Shown: positions 36,346 to 46,516 of the stretch, one piece after another | Position numbering within the stretch: the stretch's first letter is position 1 | Layout: every line of letters begins with the position of its first letter | Assembly: GCF_014198245.1 (NCBI RefSeq) | Contig: NZ_JACIHE010000001.1 | Coordinates: 434,001-498,000 of the forward strand | DNA from: Bradyrhizobium sp. cir1 | Lineage (GTDB): Bacteria; Pseudomonadota; Alphaproteobacteria; Rhizobiales; Xanthobacteraceae | Direction: 5' to 3' | Length of the DNA stretch: 64,000 nt | Translations under genes and position numbers: made by a program | Notes under the pieces: model-generated | Databases searched by the model: none | Told to the model about the DNA's origin: nothing | Seen by the model: only the letters and a program-made list of their open reading frames with translations

Positions 36346-37743
36346 TCATGGCTGCTTGGCTCCAGATCCCGATGCCCCCGGCCCCGGTGCCGGACCGGTT
36401 TGTCCCTTCTGGTCGCCTTCAGTGCTGTTTCGCTTGGCGCGGAACTCGCCGTCCCTGGCTTGTCCGTCCTTTTGCGAATCCTTCTGACCGTCCTTCTTCT
36501 GAGCGTCCGGTCCGCGCGAGCGCTTGCGCGGGGCGAGATCGGCCGACGGGGTCTGGTCGTCGCGGCCGACGACCACCTTGGAGCCGTCGGACAGATTGGC
36601 AAAGCCCGTGGTGACGACCTTGTCGTGCGCCGACAAGCCGCTGGCGATGACAGCATCATGCTCGTTCTGCTGCGTCACCGTCACGGGCTTGGCCGAGACG
36701 ACATTGTCCTCGCCGATGACATAGCTGAAGGTGCCGATCGGGCCGCGCTGCACCGCCGATGTCGGCACCACCAGCGCCTGTGTCAAGGTCTCGACCTTGA
36801 GGCGGACATTGACGAACTGGCCGGGCCAGAGCTGGTAATTGGCGTTGGGGAATTCCGCCTTGAGCTTGAGCGTGCCGGTGGTCTGGTCGACCTGGTTGTC
36901 GATGCCGGTCAGCTTGCCGGTGTCGATCACGGTGATGCCGTCGTTGCCGAACACGTCGACCGCGAGCGTACCCTTGGCGGCTGCCGCGTTGACCCGCATG
37001 ATCTGCTGCTGCGGCAGGCTGAACCACACCGCGATCGGCTGCAATTGCGTGATCACCACGAGGCCGGTGGTGTCGGCGGCGTGGATGATGTTGCCCTGGT
37101 CGACCTGGCGCAGGCCGGCGCGCCCCGACAGCGGTGCCACAATCTTGGTGTAGCTGAGCGTTGCCGCGGCGTTGTCGATCGCTGCCTGGTCGGCCTTGAC
37201 CAGCGCCTCGGTCTGCGCGACCAGCGCGCGCTGGGTGTCGGCCTGCTGCTTGGAGCCGGCATTGGAGGCAGCCAGCTGCTCGTAGCGCGCGAGATCGATG
37301 CGCTGGTTGGCGAGCTGGGCCTGGTCCTGCGCCTTCTTGGCGACCGCCTGATCGTACTGCGCCTGGTAGATCGCCGGATCGATCTCGCCGAGCACGTCCC
37401 CCTTCTTGACGTCCTGGCCCTCGGTGAAGTTGACCGCGATCAGCTTGCCGTCGACCTGTGAGCGCACGGTCACGGTGTTGAGCGCGCGGATCGCGCCGAC
37501 GCCGTCGAGATAGACCGGCACATCCTGGATGCGCGGCGTGGCGGCGAGCACCGGCACCGGCAGATCGGGCCGCTGGTTACGGCCGTTCGCTTGCTGTGGC
37601 TGCTGATGCCAGACGGTCCATCCGAAATAGCCGAGACCGCCGAGGATCGCGAGCGTGATCAGCATCATGACGAAGCCGCGGCCGCGCGACCTGGTCGCCG
37701 TGCCCTCTTTCGCGCCTTCCTTCGTATCCGGCTTAAAGAGCAT
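36346..37743 (-). CDS. RND efflux periplasmic adaptor (membrane fusion protein), MdtA-like
   Basis: A 465-residue adaptor joins the RND pump to the outer-membrane channel. There is one N-terminal membrane anchor (about 24-44), the lipoyl/barrel-sandwich hybrid domain around VRSQVDGKLIAVNFTEGQDV, a helical hairpin (about 115-175) and the beta-barrel domain. The C-terminal 60 residues are an unusual hydrophilic tail rich in Lys, Gln, Asp and Gly. The start overlaps the outer-membrane factor stop by 11 bases, confirming the operon. Confidence 0.93.
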   Translation of the reverse strand: MLFKPDTKEGAKEGTATRSRGRGFVMMLITLAILGGLGYFGWTVWHQQPQQANGRNQRPDLPVPVLAATPRIQDVPVYLDGVGAIRALNTVTVRSQVDGKLIAVNFTEGQDVKKGDVLGEIDPAIYQAQYDQAVAKKAQDQAQLANQRIDLARYEQLAASNAGSKQQADTQRALVAQTEALVKADQAAIDNAAATLSYTKIVAPLSGRAGLRQVDQGNIIHAADTTGLVVITQLQPIAVWFSLPQQQIMRVNAAAAKGTLAVDVFGNDGITVIDTGKLTGIDNQVDQTTGTLKLKAEFPNANYQLWPGQFVNVRLKVETLTQALVVPTSAVQRGPIGTFSYVIGEDNVVSAKPVTVTQQNEHDAVIASGLSAHDKVVTTGFANLSDGSKVVVGRDDQTPSADLAPRKRSRGPDAQKKDGQKDSQKDGQARDGEFRAKRNSTEGDQKGQTGPAPGPGASGSGAKQP

Positions 37744-39211
37744 TGACCGGTTTCTCCATGCGCGGCTCCCAGCCGCCGCCGAGCGCCTGATACAGGCTGA
37801 CGATGGCGAGAAGCCGTGCGAGTTGGGCCTGCCAAAGCGCGTCTTCCGCCTGAAATAGTGTCTGTTGGACGTTCAGCACGGTCACGATGTCGGCGGTGCC
37901 GGCGTGCAATTGCTGCTCGGCGAGATCAAACGCGCGCCGGGACGAGGTGACGACATCGCGCTGCAATTGCAGCTTGATCGTGGTTTGCTTGATCGAGTAC
38001 AGCGCGTTGTCGACGTCGGTGAACGCCTGAACGATCGTCTTGCGGTAGATCTGGAGCAGTTCGTCCTGCCGTGCCTTGGCGAACTCGAAATTGCCGAGGA
38101 TCTTGCCGCCATCGAAGATGGGTTGCGTCGCGCTGCCGACGAGCTGGAAGAACGCTGCGTGCGGTTGGAACAGCGACACGAGCGCCGAGCTCTGATAGCC
38201 GCCATTGCCGGTCAACTGTATGGTTGGAAAGAACTGCGCGCGGGCATTGCCTATGTTCGCGGTGGCCGAGGCGAGCTGCACCTCCTGGCGACGAATGTCG
38301 GGCCGCTGCGTCAGGATTTCCGACGGCAGGCCGGGCGTGACGCGCGGAATCGCGACGCTGTTCAGCGAGCCGCCGGCGATGCGGACGCTCTCGGGCGGCC
38401 GTGACACCAACACGGCGAGCGCATTTCTATTCTGGTCGAGCGTCTGGCGCAGCGGCGGCACTGACGCCTTCTGGTTGCCCAGCACGCTCTCCTGCTGCGC
38501 AACGTCGAGATCCGTGCCGGTGCCGGCCTTGCGGCGATCCTTGATGGCATCGAGGATGCGCTGTGCGCTCGTGATGTTGTTCTGCGCGGTCCGCAGGCGG
38601 TCCTGCGAGGCCAGCACCTGGAAATAGGCATTGGCGACGGCGGCGAGCGTCGTCAGAGCGACCGTGTCGCGATCGAAGCGGTTGGCGTTTGCGGTCTCTT
38701 CCGCCGATTGCAGCGCATCGCGGTTCTGGCCCCAGAAGTCGAGCTGGTAGCTCGCACTCAGCGAGGCCGAATAGTTGACGACTTCGCGCCCGCCATTGGT
38801 GAGGCCGGACGACGAGGAGCCCGAGGTGCGCGAATAGGTTTCCGATCCGCCCCCCGACAGGCTCGGCAGCAGCGCCGCACCCGCCTGCCGCGCCTGCGCG
38901 TCCGCCTGGACGATGCGGGAGACGGCGGCGGCGATGTCGAGGTTGACGGTCTGTGCCTCCTCCATCAGCTGCGTCAGCTCGTTGGAGCGGAAGCCGCGCC
39001 ACCAGTCCAGCGACGGCGGCGCATCGCCCTTCCCGGCATATTTGTATTGAGCGGGAACATCGAGCGCGGGATCCGGAAGATCCTGCGTCAGCACGCATGC
39101 GCCTGAACTTGCAGCCAGGCACAGCACGGCAAGCCAGCGCGCTGCACGACGCGTCCGGGACGCAGACCCTAGAGACCGCCGGACGGCGATCACCGGAACA
39201 TTCTGTGTCAC
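37733..39211 (-). CDS. NodT-family outer-membrane efflux lipoprotein
   Basis: The outer-membrane factor of a tripartite RND efflux system (TolC superfamily, NodT/CusC branch). The signal sequence ends in a lipobox-like SSGAC, indicating a lipid-anchored Cys. The paired repeats with long helices (for example AQQESVLGNQKASVPPLRQTLDQNRNALAVL) are visible. The start is taken as the GTG at 39211 after GGGGGGTGGAT; an in-frame GTG further upstream at 39244 is weaker. It is the first gene of the four-gene pump operon. Confidence 0.9.
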   Translation of the reverse strand: MTQNVPVIAVRRSLGSASRTRRAARWLAVLCLAASSGACVLTQDLPDPALDVPAQYKYAGKGDAPPSLDWWRGFRSNELTQLMEEAQTVNLDIAAAVSRIVQADAQARQAGAALLPSLSGGGSETYSRTSGSSSSGLTNGGREVVNYSASLSASYQLDFWGQNRDALQSAEETANANRFDRDTVALTTLAAVANAYFQVLASQDRLRTAQNNITSAQRILDAIKDRRKAGTGTDLDVAQQESVLGNQKASVPPLRQTLDQNRNALAVLVSRPPESVRIAGGSLNSVAIPRVTPGLPSEILTQRPDIRRQEVQLASATANIGNARAQFFPTIQLTGNGGYQSSALVSLFQPHAAFFQLVGSATQPIFDGGKILGNFEFAKARQDELLQIYRKTIVQAFTDVDNALYSIKQTTIKLQLQRDVVTSSRRAFDLAEQQLHAGTADIVTVLNVQQTLFQAEDALWQAQLARLLAIVSLYQALGGGWEPRMEKPVNAL

Positions 39212-39964
39212 ATCCACCCCCCGCCGGGCAGATCGAGCCGCCACCGCGCCGCCGGATTAACCGATTCGCGGCGGGGTCGTCGGGAGGCTTTTGGCAACTC
39301 GTGCACAGGTGATGCTTTCTGCGGAACCTTGAGCTTCATACTAGCCGGGCGCGGAACAGCGGGACAGTGCCGCAGGTGCGAGGTGGCGGGCCATGCGCCT
39401 CCCCATCGCGATCATGAAAATGCAAGATATGCCTGTCTTGCAGTGACTTCTCGATCTTTCACGGCGCCGGAATGGGCGCTCAAGCTTACCAAGATTTCAT
39501 GTGATATTGGCGCCACACCCAGGTGATGCGGCTTCATCCGGCTGCACCGGTCGGCAACGAGCTGCATGCGGCCTCAGCTCCGTCTCAAGGCGTAGCGGGC
39601 CGCTCTCACAAGACCGTTAAGAATCGGGCACGAACACCCGGCCCGCGCACGTTTCTCCGGATGCCACTCAACTCGTCCGGGACCCATGCGCGGCCAGCCG
39701 GCGCGCACGCGGTAGAGATTGGCTGCGAGAGCTGCTTGCGACGACCGATATCTTCCGTGTCCCGACGGTCGCCGGGCATATTCGTTCCACCGAGATCCGG
39801 GATCGCATCCCGGCATCATTCGCGCTGTTCCTTGCTAGGGAATATCGCCGCTCCGCGGGCCGCGTCCACCACCTTCGCCGCAACGCAAAAGCCTTCCCCT
39901 TTGGCCTCCCAGGCACTAGGTTCTGGCCAATCAGATCAACCCTTTGCCAGTGATTTCCCCCGAC
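39212..39964. other. Divergent intergenic region, about 750 bp
   Basis: It separates the efflux operon (leftwards) from cysK (rightwards) and should hold both promoters. No frame has a convincing start and family match. One stop-free plus-strand frame (39621-39953) has no start codon. No TetR-type or other regulator is encoded next to the pump. Confidence 0.5.
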
Positions 39965-40999
39965 ATGACCTTTCGAACCAACGTTGTCGAAGCCATCGGC
40001 AACACCCCGCTGATCAAGCTCAAGCGCGCCTCGGAATTGACCGGGTGCACCATCCTGGGCAAGGCCGAGTTCATGAATCCCGGCCAGTCGGTGAAGGACC
40101 GGGCCGGCAAATGGATGATCCTGGAGGCCGAGAAGCGCGGCGAGCTCAAACCCGGGGGTCTCGTGGTGGAAGCGACCGCCGGCAACACCGGCATCGGGCT
40201 CGCGGTCGTCGCCAGCGCCCGCGGCTACCGCACGCTGATCGTGATCCCGGAGACGCAGAGCCAGGAGAAGAAGGACTTCCTGAAGCTGTGCGGCGCCGAG
40301 CTGATCGAGGTCCCGGCCCTTCCTTACGCCAATCCCAACAATTACCAGCATGTTGGCCGCAGGCTCGCCGACGAGCTGCGCAAGACCGAGCCGAACGGCG
40401 TGCTGTTCGCCGACCAGTGGAACAACCTCGACAACGCCAAGGCGCACTACGAGTCGACAGGCCCCGAGATCTGGGAGCAGACCGGCGGCAAGATCGACGG
40501 CTTCATCTGCTCGGTCGGCACCGGCGGCACGCTGGCCGGCACCAGCCGCTATCTCAAGGAGAAGCACCCCGGCATCGTCAATGCTTGCGCCGATCCACAC
40601 GGATTTGCGATGTACGAGCTGTTCAAGAACGGTCAGGCCAAATCCACCCCGGGTGACTCCATCACCGAGGGCATCGGCCTTGGCCGCGTCACGGCCGTGA
40701 TCGAGACCGCCAAGGTCGACGATGCCTTCCTGATTCCGGACGCCGAGGCCGTGTCGGTGATCTACGACCTGCTCCTGCACGAAGGCCTGTGCCTCGGCGG
40801 CTCTACCGGCATCAACATTGTGGGCGCCATGCGGCTCGCCAAGCAGCTCGGGCCGGGCAAGACCATCGTCACCGTGCTGTGCGATTCCGGCAGCCGCTAT
40901 CAGTCCAAGCTGTTCAACGCGGATTTCATGCGCGCCAAGAACCTTCCGGTGCCGGAATGGCTGGAGAAGCGCAGCAACATCAAGCCGCCGTTCGTCTGA
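39965..40999 (+). CDS. cysK: Cysteine synthase (O-acetylserine sulfhydrylase)
   Basis: This PLP enzyme makes cysteine from O-acetylserine and sulfide. The 344-residue protein has the PLP-lysine motif NPGQSVKDRAGKWM (K44), TAGNTGIGLAVVA, a GTGGTLAG phosphate loop, and the PLP-ring contact region in VTVLCDSGSRYQSKLFN. It is longer at the C-terminus than E. coli CysK (about 323) and ends KRSNIKPPFV. The ATG at 39965 (MTFRTN) is chosen over an upstream in-frame TTG. It is monocistronic and convergent with the GT41 gene. Confidence 0.93.
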   Translation: MTFRTNVVEAIGNTPLIKLKRASELTGCTILGKAEFMNPGQSVKDRAGKWMILEAEKRGELKPGGLVVEATAGNTGIGLAVVASARGYRTLIVIPETQSQEKKDFLKLCGAELIEVPALPYANPNNYQHVGRRLADELRKTEPNGVLFADQWNNLDNAKAHYESTGPEIWEQTGGKIDGFICSVGTGGTLAGTSRYLKEKHPGIVNACADPHGFAMYELFKNGQAKSTPGDSITEGIGLGRVTAVIETAKVDDAFLIPDAEAVSVIYDLLLHEGLCLGGSTGINIVGAMRLAKQLGPGKTIVTVLCDSGSRYQSKLFNADFMRAKNLPVPEWLEKRSNIKPPFV

Positions 41000-41020
41000 T
41001 CGGCGGCGGCCGCCTCACGT

Positions 41021-41038
41021 CGGGGACGGGCGTCCCCG
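41021..41038 (+). terminator. GC-rich hairpin after cysK
   Basis: A perfect seven-base stem CGGGGAC/GTCCCCG around a four-base loop, 21 bases past the cysK stop and between convergent genes. There is no T run, so factor-independent termination would be weak. Confidence 0.4.
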
Positions 41039-41065
41039 TGCGCGCCGGGGCTCGGCCGGTTTACG

Positions 41066-43303
41066 CTACGTCGTCGCTGTCCGAGCTGCAGCACAATAGT
41101 CGCGCCAGAACTGGCGGTAACCCGCTTCGAGCTCACGCGTGTAGATCTCGACATTGCCGGCGGGCGAGGCTGCAATCTTTGCCGGCAGGTCTGCGCGCAA
41201 CTTCGCAAGAAGCGCCGGCTGCGAGGCAAATTTCCGGGCGATCTCGATATAGCCGTCGTCGTCCTCGGCGACCCAGTCGCCGAGACCGACAGAAGCCATG
41301 ATCGAGCCGCCGGCCCGCGAGGGGGCGCCGTTGCCGAGCTTGGCCACAACGGGAACACCCGCGTAGAGCGATTCCCAGGTGCTGATGCCGCCATTTTGCG
41401 GGAACGTATCAAGGGAAATATCGACACCGGCAAAGGCCAACAGGTGCTCGCTACGCGAGGTGAAGCCCAGGCAGGTGATGTTCTCCTCGGCAATGCCCTG
41501 CGCGACGAAGCGTGCGACGAGGCCATCGCGCAGCAGGGGTTCATCGAGCAAACCATGCTTGAGGATGATCCTCGACCCCGGCAGCTCCCGCATCAGGCGC
41601 GACCACACACGGATCGCATCATCCGAAATCTTGTAGATGCGGTTGAACACGCCGAAGGTGACGTAGCCGTTGCGCAGCATCGGCGGCTCCGATGGCTGCA
41701 GATCCGAGACGGGCTCCATCGTGATCAGACACGGCAGATCGTGGATCTTCTCGGGAAACAGATGCCGGACCGATGGCGGAATGAAAACGGAATCCGCGAG
41801 CACATAGTCCATGGTCTGCATGCCCGTGCCCGTCGCATGTCCGAAGCCGGTGGCCTGGATCGGAGCCGGCTTCCGCGCGAAAACCTGCAGCCTGTTAGTG
41901 TTCGTGTGGCCCGAAACGTCGATCAGGATGTCGACATTGTCGGCCTCGATGCGATCGGCGAGTTCGTCGTCCGAAAGCTGCCAGGCGTCCACCCAGACGT
42001 CCGCCAGTTGCTTGAACATGGCGGTGTACTCGTCCGCTCCCGGCCAGGTGTAGTAGCAGATGATCTTGAAGTTGGCGTGATCGTGATGGCGCAGCACCGG
42101 CAGCAAGGTGAGTCCCGCCGAGTGTTGCCGGAATTCGGCAGCGACATAGCCGACTACAATTTGCTTGTCCGGATCGAGCGGCCGCTTCGGCAGTGTCCGC
42201 CGCGGCAGCTTGGAGCCGATCAAGTCCCACCAATCGCGTCGCACCGCCTGCTGGAGCGCAAAATCGGCCTCGGGAAGGTAGTCCAGCAAGAAGATCTTGC
42301 CCCTGATCGCATCCTCGTAGTCCGGCCTTATCGCCAGCGCGCGATCGAGATATTCAATCGCGGCGTCCATCTCTCCCTGGTTCGAATAACAGAAACCCAT
42401 CAGCGCCAAGCCGAGCTCGGAGCGCGGATTTTGCTCGATCAAGGCCGTCGCGGCCGCCATCGCCTGCGCGGTCTTTCCCATCACGAGACAGGCCTGTGCC
42501 TTGCCCTGGAGAGCCAGCTCGAACTTGGGCGAAATCGCAAGCGCGGCCTCGAAATCCGCAAGCGCCGGCTCCAGGCGCTGCAACTCGTAACTGAGCCGCC
42601 CACGCTGGGCGAGAATCCTGGGCGAGCCCGGCTTGATCGCGAGCGCCATGGCAAACTTGGCTGCCGCCTCCTCGTGATGCCGAAGCTCCATGCTGATCAT
42701 ACCGTTGCCGACGATCGCCTCGGCGTGCCGCGGCTGAAACAGCAGGGCGCGATCGAAACTTTCCTTGGCGCGCTCGATCTGTCCGAGCAACATCTCGACC
42801 ATGCCGCGATTGCAGAATGCATCGGCGTAGTCCGGCTTGATCTTGATTGCGCGCTCGTGCAGCTTGAGCGCCTGCTCGTACTGCCCCAGATGCATCAGCG
42901 TATTGCCGAGGTTGGTCAGCGCCACCGCGAAATTCGGCTTCAGCGCGATCGCCTTCTCCTGGCACCGCCGCGCCTCCTCTAGATTGCCGAGATCGAAATG
43001 CACGGTTGCAAGGTTGTTGTGGGCATCGTGCAGGCGCGGATCGAGCGCAATCACGCGTTCGAGCAGTTCCTGCGCCTCCTCGAGGCGTCGGCCGTCATGC
43101 GCGCACATCCCGAGCAAGTGCATGGCGTCGACATGATCCGGAAGCGCTTTCAGGATCTCACGGCAGAGCGCCTCGGTCTCGGCATATTTTCCCTGGCCAT
43201 AGGCGCTCGCCGCGGCGGAGATGATGGCGTCCGCCTGCTTCATCAATTTCTTCTGCAATCGCGCGTTCTGGAATGCGCGTGCGCCGGCGCCGCTGTTCTG
43301 CAA
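41066..43303 (-). CDS. TPR-GT41 (O-GlcNAc transferase-like) protein, copy 1
   Basis: Residues about 20-350 are a stack of TPR repeats (motifs such as AVALTNLGNTLMHLGQYEQALKL). Residues about 360-740 are a GT41 glycosyltransferase domain with the GFGHATGTGMQTMDYVLAD block, a nucleotide-sugar segment RNGYVTFGVFNRIYKISD, and SLDTFPQNGGISTWESLYAGVPV. In eukaryotes this family adds O-GlcNAc to proteins; bacterial relatives glycosylate flagellin or adhesins. The start is the TTG at 43303, with a GGAG nearby, matching the start of the neighbouring paralogue. No membrane segment or signal peptide is seen. Confidence 0.88.
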   Translation of the reverse strand: MQNSGAGARAFQNARLQKKLMKQADAIISAAASAYGQGKYAETEALCREILKALPDHVDAMHLLGMCAHDGRRLEEAQELLERVIALDPRLHDAHNNLATVHFDLGNLEEARRCQEKAIALKPNFAVALTNLGNTLMHLGQYEQALKLHERAIKIKPDYADAFCNRGMVEMLLGQIERAKESFDRALLFQPRHAEAIVGNGMISMELRHHEEAAAKFAMALAIKPGSPRILAQRGRLSYELQRLEPALADFEAALAISPKFELALQGKAQACLVMGKTAQAMAAATALIEQNPRSELGLALMGFCYSNQGEMDAAIEYLDRALAIRPDYEDAIRGKIFLLDYLPEADFALQQAVRRDWWDLIGSKLPRRTLPKRPLDPDKQIVVGYVAAEFRQHSAGLTLLPVLRHHDHANFKIICYYTWPGADEYTAMFKQLADVWVDAWQLSDDELADRIEADNVDILIDVSGHTNTNRLQVFARKPAPIQATGFGHATGTGMQTMDYVLADSVFIPPSVRHLFPEKIHDLPCLITMEPVSDLQPSEPPMLRNGYVTFGVFNRIYKISDDAIRVWSRLMRELPGSRIILKHGLLDEPLLRDGLVARFVAQGIAEENITCLGFTSRSEHLLAFAGVDISLDTFPQNGGISTWESLYAGVPVVAKLGNGAPSRAGGSIMASVGLGDWVAEDDDGYIEIARKFASQPALLAKLRADLPAKIAASPAGNVEIYTRELEAGYRQFWRDYCAAARTATT

Positions 43304-43425
43304 GATTGCTCTCCGGAGGATGGCCCAGGAGGAGTCTAGCTGATTCGCAAGCCTGGCCAGCCCGGCCGGCAACGCCCCGGGATTTCCCGGTGCTCACGTA
43401 TGCTCATCCGGCGCAGCCGATCTGC

Positions 43426-45666
43426 CTACGCAACCTCACCGCCTTCAGAGGGCGACGTACAGTAGTCGCGCCAGAACTGGCGATACCCCGCCTCGACCAT
43501 GCGCGTGTAGGCCTCGACATTGCCGGCGGGCGAAGCCGCGATCCGGGCCGGAAATTCCGCGCGCAGCTTCGCCAGATGCGCTGGCTGGGCGGCATATTTG
43601 CACGCGATCGCGGCATAGCCCTCGTCATCCTCGGCAACCCAGTCGCCAAGACCGACGGCCGCCACGATCGACCCGCCGGCACGCGATGACGAGCCGTTGC
43701 CGAGCTTGGCGACGACAGGTACGCCCGCATAGAGGGATTCCCAGGTGCTGATGCCGCCGTTTTGCGGAAAGGTATCAAGTGAAATGTCGACATTGGCAAA
43801 GGCCCGCAGATGCTCGTTGCGCGGCGTCGTGCCCATGCAGATGACGTTCTCCTCGGCAATACCTTGCGCCACGAACCGCGCGACCAGCCGGTCGCGCAAC
43901 ATGGGATCGTCGAGCAGCCCGTTCTTGACGATGATCTTCGATCCCGCCACTTCGCGCATCACCTTCGACCACACCCGGATCGCCTCGTCCGAGATCTTGA
44001 AGATGCGGTTGAACACGCCGAAGGTCACATAGCCGTTGCGGAGCATGGGAAGCTCCGAAGGCGGCACGTCCAGGATGGGATCGATCGTGATCAGGCACGG
44101 CACGTCATAGACCTTTTCGGCCAGCAGATGCCGCGCCGATTGCGGAATGAAGATCGGGTCCGCGAGCACATAGTCCATGGTCTGCAGACCCGTACCGGTG
44201 GCGTGCCCGAAGCCCGTGACCTGGATGGGAGCCGGCTTCCGTGAGAACACATGGAGCCTGCTGCCGGTCGTATGGCCGGACACATCGACCAGAATATCGA
44301 TTCCGTCGGCCTGGATGCGATCGGCCAGTTCGTCGTCCGAAAACTGCGCGGCCTCGACCCATACGTCTGCGCAAGCCTTGAACTTTTCGGTCATCCTGTC
44401 CTGCAACGGCCAGCAGGAATAGCAGACGATCTTGAACCCGGCGCGATCGTGATTACGCAGCACCGGCAGCAGCGAGTACGCGGCCGAGTGCTGCCTGAAT
44501 TCGGAAGCGACATATCCGATCACGATCTGTCTGTCCGGATCGAGATTGCGCGGCGCCAGCGTCCGTTGCGGAAGCTTGGCGCCGATCTGATCCCACCAGT
44601 ATTTTCGTGCCGCCTGCTGGACCACGAAATCGGCCTCCGGCAGGTAATCCAGCACGAAGATCTTGTATCCGATGGCCTCCGGAAAGTCCGGCGCGATCGC
44701 CAGCGCCGCGTCGAGATGCTCGAGCGCCGTCGCGATGTCGCCCTGATTCACATAGCAGGCGGCCAGGAGCGCCATGCCCGCCTCGGATTGCGGATTGACC
44801 TCGAGCAGCTTCTTGACGCCCACCATCGCGCCCGCTGTGTTCCGTACCATAATGTCGACTTGCGCCCGCCAGCACAGCGCGAGCTCGTTCCGTGGCGATT
44901 GCGCCAGCGCGGCATCGAAATCCGCTGCCGCCTGCTGCAGCCGGGACAGCGTCAAATAGAGCCGTCCGCGCTGCACCAGAATTCTGGGTGAACCCGGCTT
45001 GAGCGCCAGCGCGGTATCGAGGGCGGCTTCCGCCGCCTCGAAGTGCCGGAGCTCGAGGCTCACCATGCCCTTGCCGGCGATCGCTTCCGCGTGGCGCGGC
45101 TGAAACAACAGGGCGCGATCGAAGTTCTCCCCGGCGCGCTCGAACTGACCGATCATCAGTTGCGCCATGCCACGGTTGCAGAATGCATCGGCATAGTCCG
45201 GCTTCAGCCTGATGGCGCGATCGTGCAGTTCGACCGCCTCTTTGGCCTGGCCGAGATGCAGCATCGTATTGCCGAGATTGGTCAGGGTGATCGGACAATT
45301 CGGCTTCAGCGCAATGGCCTTCTCCTGGCATGCGCGGGCATCCTTGAATCTCTCGAGCGCGAAATACACAGCCCCCAGATTGCTGTGCGCATCGGGCGAA
45401 CGCGGATCGAGCATGGTCGCACGCTCGAGCAGGAATTGCGCGTCCTCGAGCCACCCGCCGTCGAACGCCCGCAGGCCGAGCAGGTGCGTGGCGTGGAAGT
45501 GATCCGGAACCTCTTTCAGGATCTCGCGGCAGAGTGTCTCGACCTCGTCAAGCCTGCCCTGCCCCAGCGCCTCGATGGCGAAAGACATGACGGCGTCCGC
45601 CTGCTTCCTCAACTTCTGCTGCAATCGCGCGTTCTGGTAGGCGCGCGCGCCGAGACTGCTCTGCAA
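43426..45666 (-). CDS. TPR-GT41 (O-GlcNAc transferase-like) protein, copy 2
   Basis: This 746-residue protein is a close paralogue of the next gene downstream, with the same TPR array and GT41 domain. The C-terminal 380 residues are nearly superimposable, including SLDTFPQNGGISTWESLYAG and VGLGDWVAEDDEGY. It also starts at a TTG, within an almost identical leader. The TPR part has diverged more than the catalytic part, suggesting different protein targets. Its neighbours give no direct substrate hint, and the target protein is unknown. Confidence 0.88.
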   Translation of the reverse strand: MQSSLGARAYQNARLQQKLRKQADAVMSFAIEALGQGRLDEVETLCREILKEVPDHFHATHLLGLRAFDGGWLEDAQFLLERATMLDPRSPDAHSNLGAVYFALERFKDARACQEKAIALKPNCPITLTNLGNTMLHLGQAKEAVELHDRAIRLKPDYADAFCNRGMAQLMIGQFERAGENFDRALLFQPRHAEAIAGKGMVSLELRHFEAAEAALDTALALKPGSPRILVQRGRLYLTLSRLQQAAADFDAALAQSPRNELALCWRAQVDIMVRNTAGAMVGVKKLLEVNPQSEAGMALLAACYVNQGDIATALEHLDAALAIAPDFPEAIGYKIFVLDYLPEADFVVQQAARKYWWDQIGAKLPQRTLAPRNLDPDRQIVIGYVASEFRQHSAAYSLLPVLRNHDRAGFKIVCYSCWPLQDRMTEKFKACADVWVEAAQFSDDELADRIQADGIDILVDVSGHTTGSRLHVFSRKPAPIQVTGFGHATGTGLQTMDYVLADPIFIPQSARHLLAEKVYDVPCLITIDPILDVPPSELPMLRNGYVTFGVFNRIFKISDEAIRVWSKVMREVAGSKIIVKNGLLDDPMLRDRLVARFVAQGIAEENVICMGTTPRNEHLRAFANVDISLDTFPQNGGISTWESLYAGVPVVAKLGNGSSSRAGGSIVAAVGLGDWVAEDDEGYAAIACKYAAQPAHLAKLRAEFPARIAASPAGNVEAYTRMVEAGYRQFWRDYCTSPSEGGEVA

Positions 45667-45767
45667 GGTTTCTCTCCGGAGGATGGTCCGAAAAGAGCCA
45701 AGCCGATTCGCATGGTGCCAAGCTTACGTACCGGTCAGGCCCGGCGGGGCCGCCGGACTGCGGGCGC

Positions 45768-46505
45768 TCACCGCAGAATCTGGCTCAGGAACAGCTTTGT
45801 GCGGGCGTGCTGGGGGCTGGCGAAGAACTCGTTCGGGGTGTTGGCCTCGATGATCTGGCCGGCGTCCATGAACACCACGCGGTTGGCGACCTCGCGCGCA
45901 AAGCCCATTTCGTGGGTGACCACCAGCATGGTCATGCCCTCCTTGGCGAGGTCGACCATGGTGTCGAGCACCTCCTTGACCATCTCGGGGTCGAGCGCCG
46001 AGGTCGGCTCGTCGAACAGCATCACCTTCGGGTTCATGGTCAGGGCGCGGGCGATCGCGACGCGCTGCTGCTGGCCGCCGGACATCTGGCCCGGAAACTT
46101 GTTGGCCTGGTGCGGGATCTTGACCCGCTCCAGGAACTTCATCGCGGTCGCCTCGGCGTCCCTCTTGGGGATGTTGCGCACCCAGATCGGCGCCAGCGTG
46201 CAATTGTCCAGAACCGTCAGATGCGGAAACAGGTTGAAGCTCTGGAACACCATGCCGACCTCGCGGCGCACGGCGTCGATGTGCTTGAGATTGGGCCCGA
46301 GCTCGATGCCGTCGACGACGATCTCGCCCTCCTGGAATTCCTCCAGCGCATTGATGCAGCGGATCAGCGTGGACTTGCCGGAGCCCGAGGGCCCGCAGAT
46401 CACGATGCGCTCCCCCTTCTGGACCTCGAGGTCGATGTCGCGCAGGACGTGAAATTCACCGTACCATTTGTTCAGGCCTGAAATCTTGACGATAGGGTCG
46501 GACAT
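45768..46505 (-). CDS. aapP: General L-amino acid ABC transporter ATP-binding protein AapP
   Basis: The ATPase of the broad-specificity rhizobial amino acid transporter, 245 residues. Walker [16 protein letters not shown]-loop [13 protein letters not shown], signature [15 protein letters not shown], Walker [15 protein letters not shown] and the switch His in VVTHEMGFA are all present. It starts at ATG 46505, 11 bases after aapM, as the last gene of aapJQMP. In Rhizobium this operon is controlled by nitrogen status through Ntr. Confidence 0.95.
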   Translation of the reverse strand: MSDPIVKISGLNKWYGEFHVLRDIDLEVQKGERIVICGPSGSGKSTLIRCINALEEFQEGEIVVDGIELGPNLKHIDAVRREVGMVFQSFNLFPHLTVLDNCTLAPIWVRNIPKRDAEATAMKFLERVKIPHQANKFPGQMSGGQQQRVAIARALTMNPKVMLFDEPTSALDPEMVKEVLDTMVDLAKEGMTMLVVTHEMGFAREVANRVVFMDAGQIIEANTPNEFFASPQHARTKLFLSQILR

Positions 46506-46516
46506 GGTGAGCTCGA

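Noticed and set aside
39621..39953. Stop-free plus-strand frame upstream of cysK
   Set aside because: It has a few plausible-looking stretches but no start codon and no recognised motif, and it is in a different frame from cysK. Chance open frames of this size are common at this GC.
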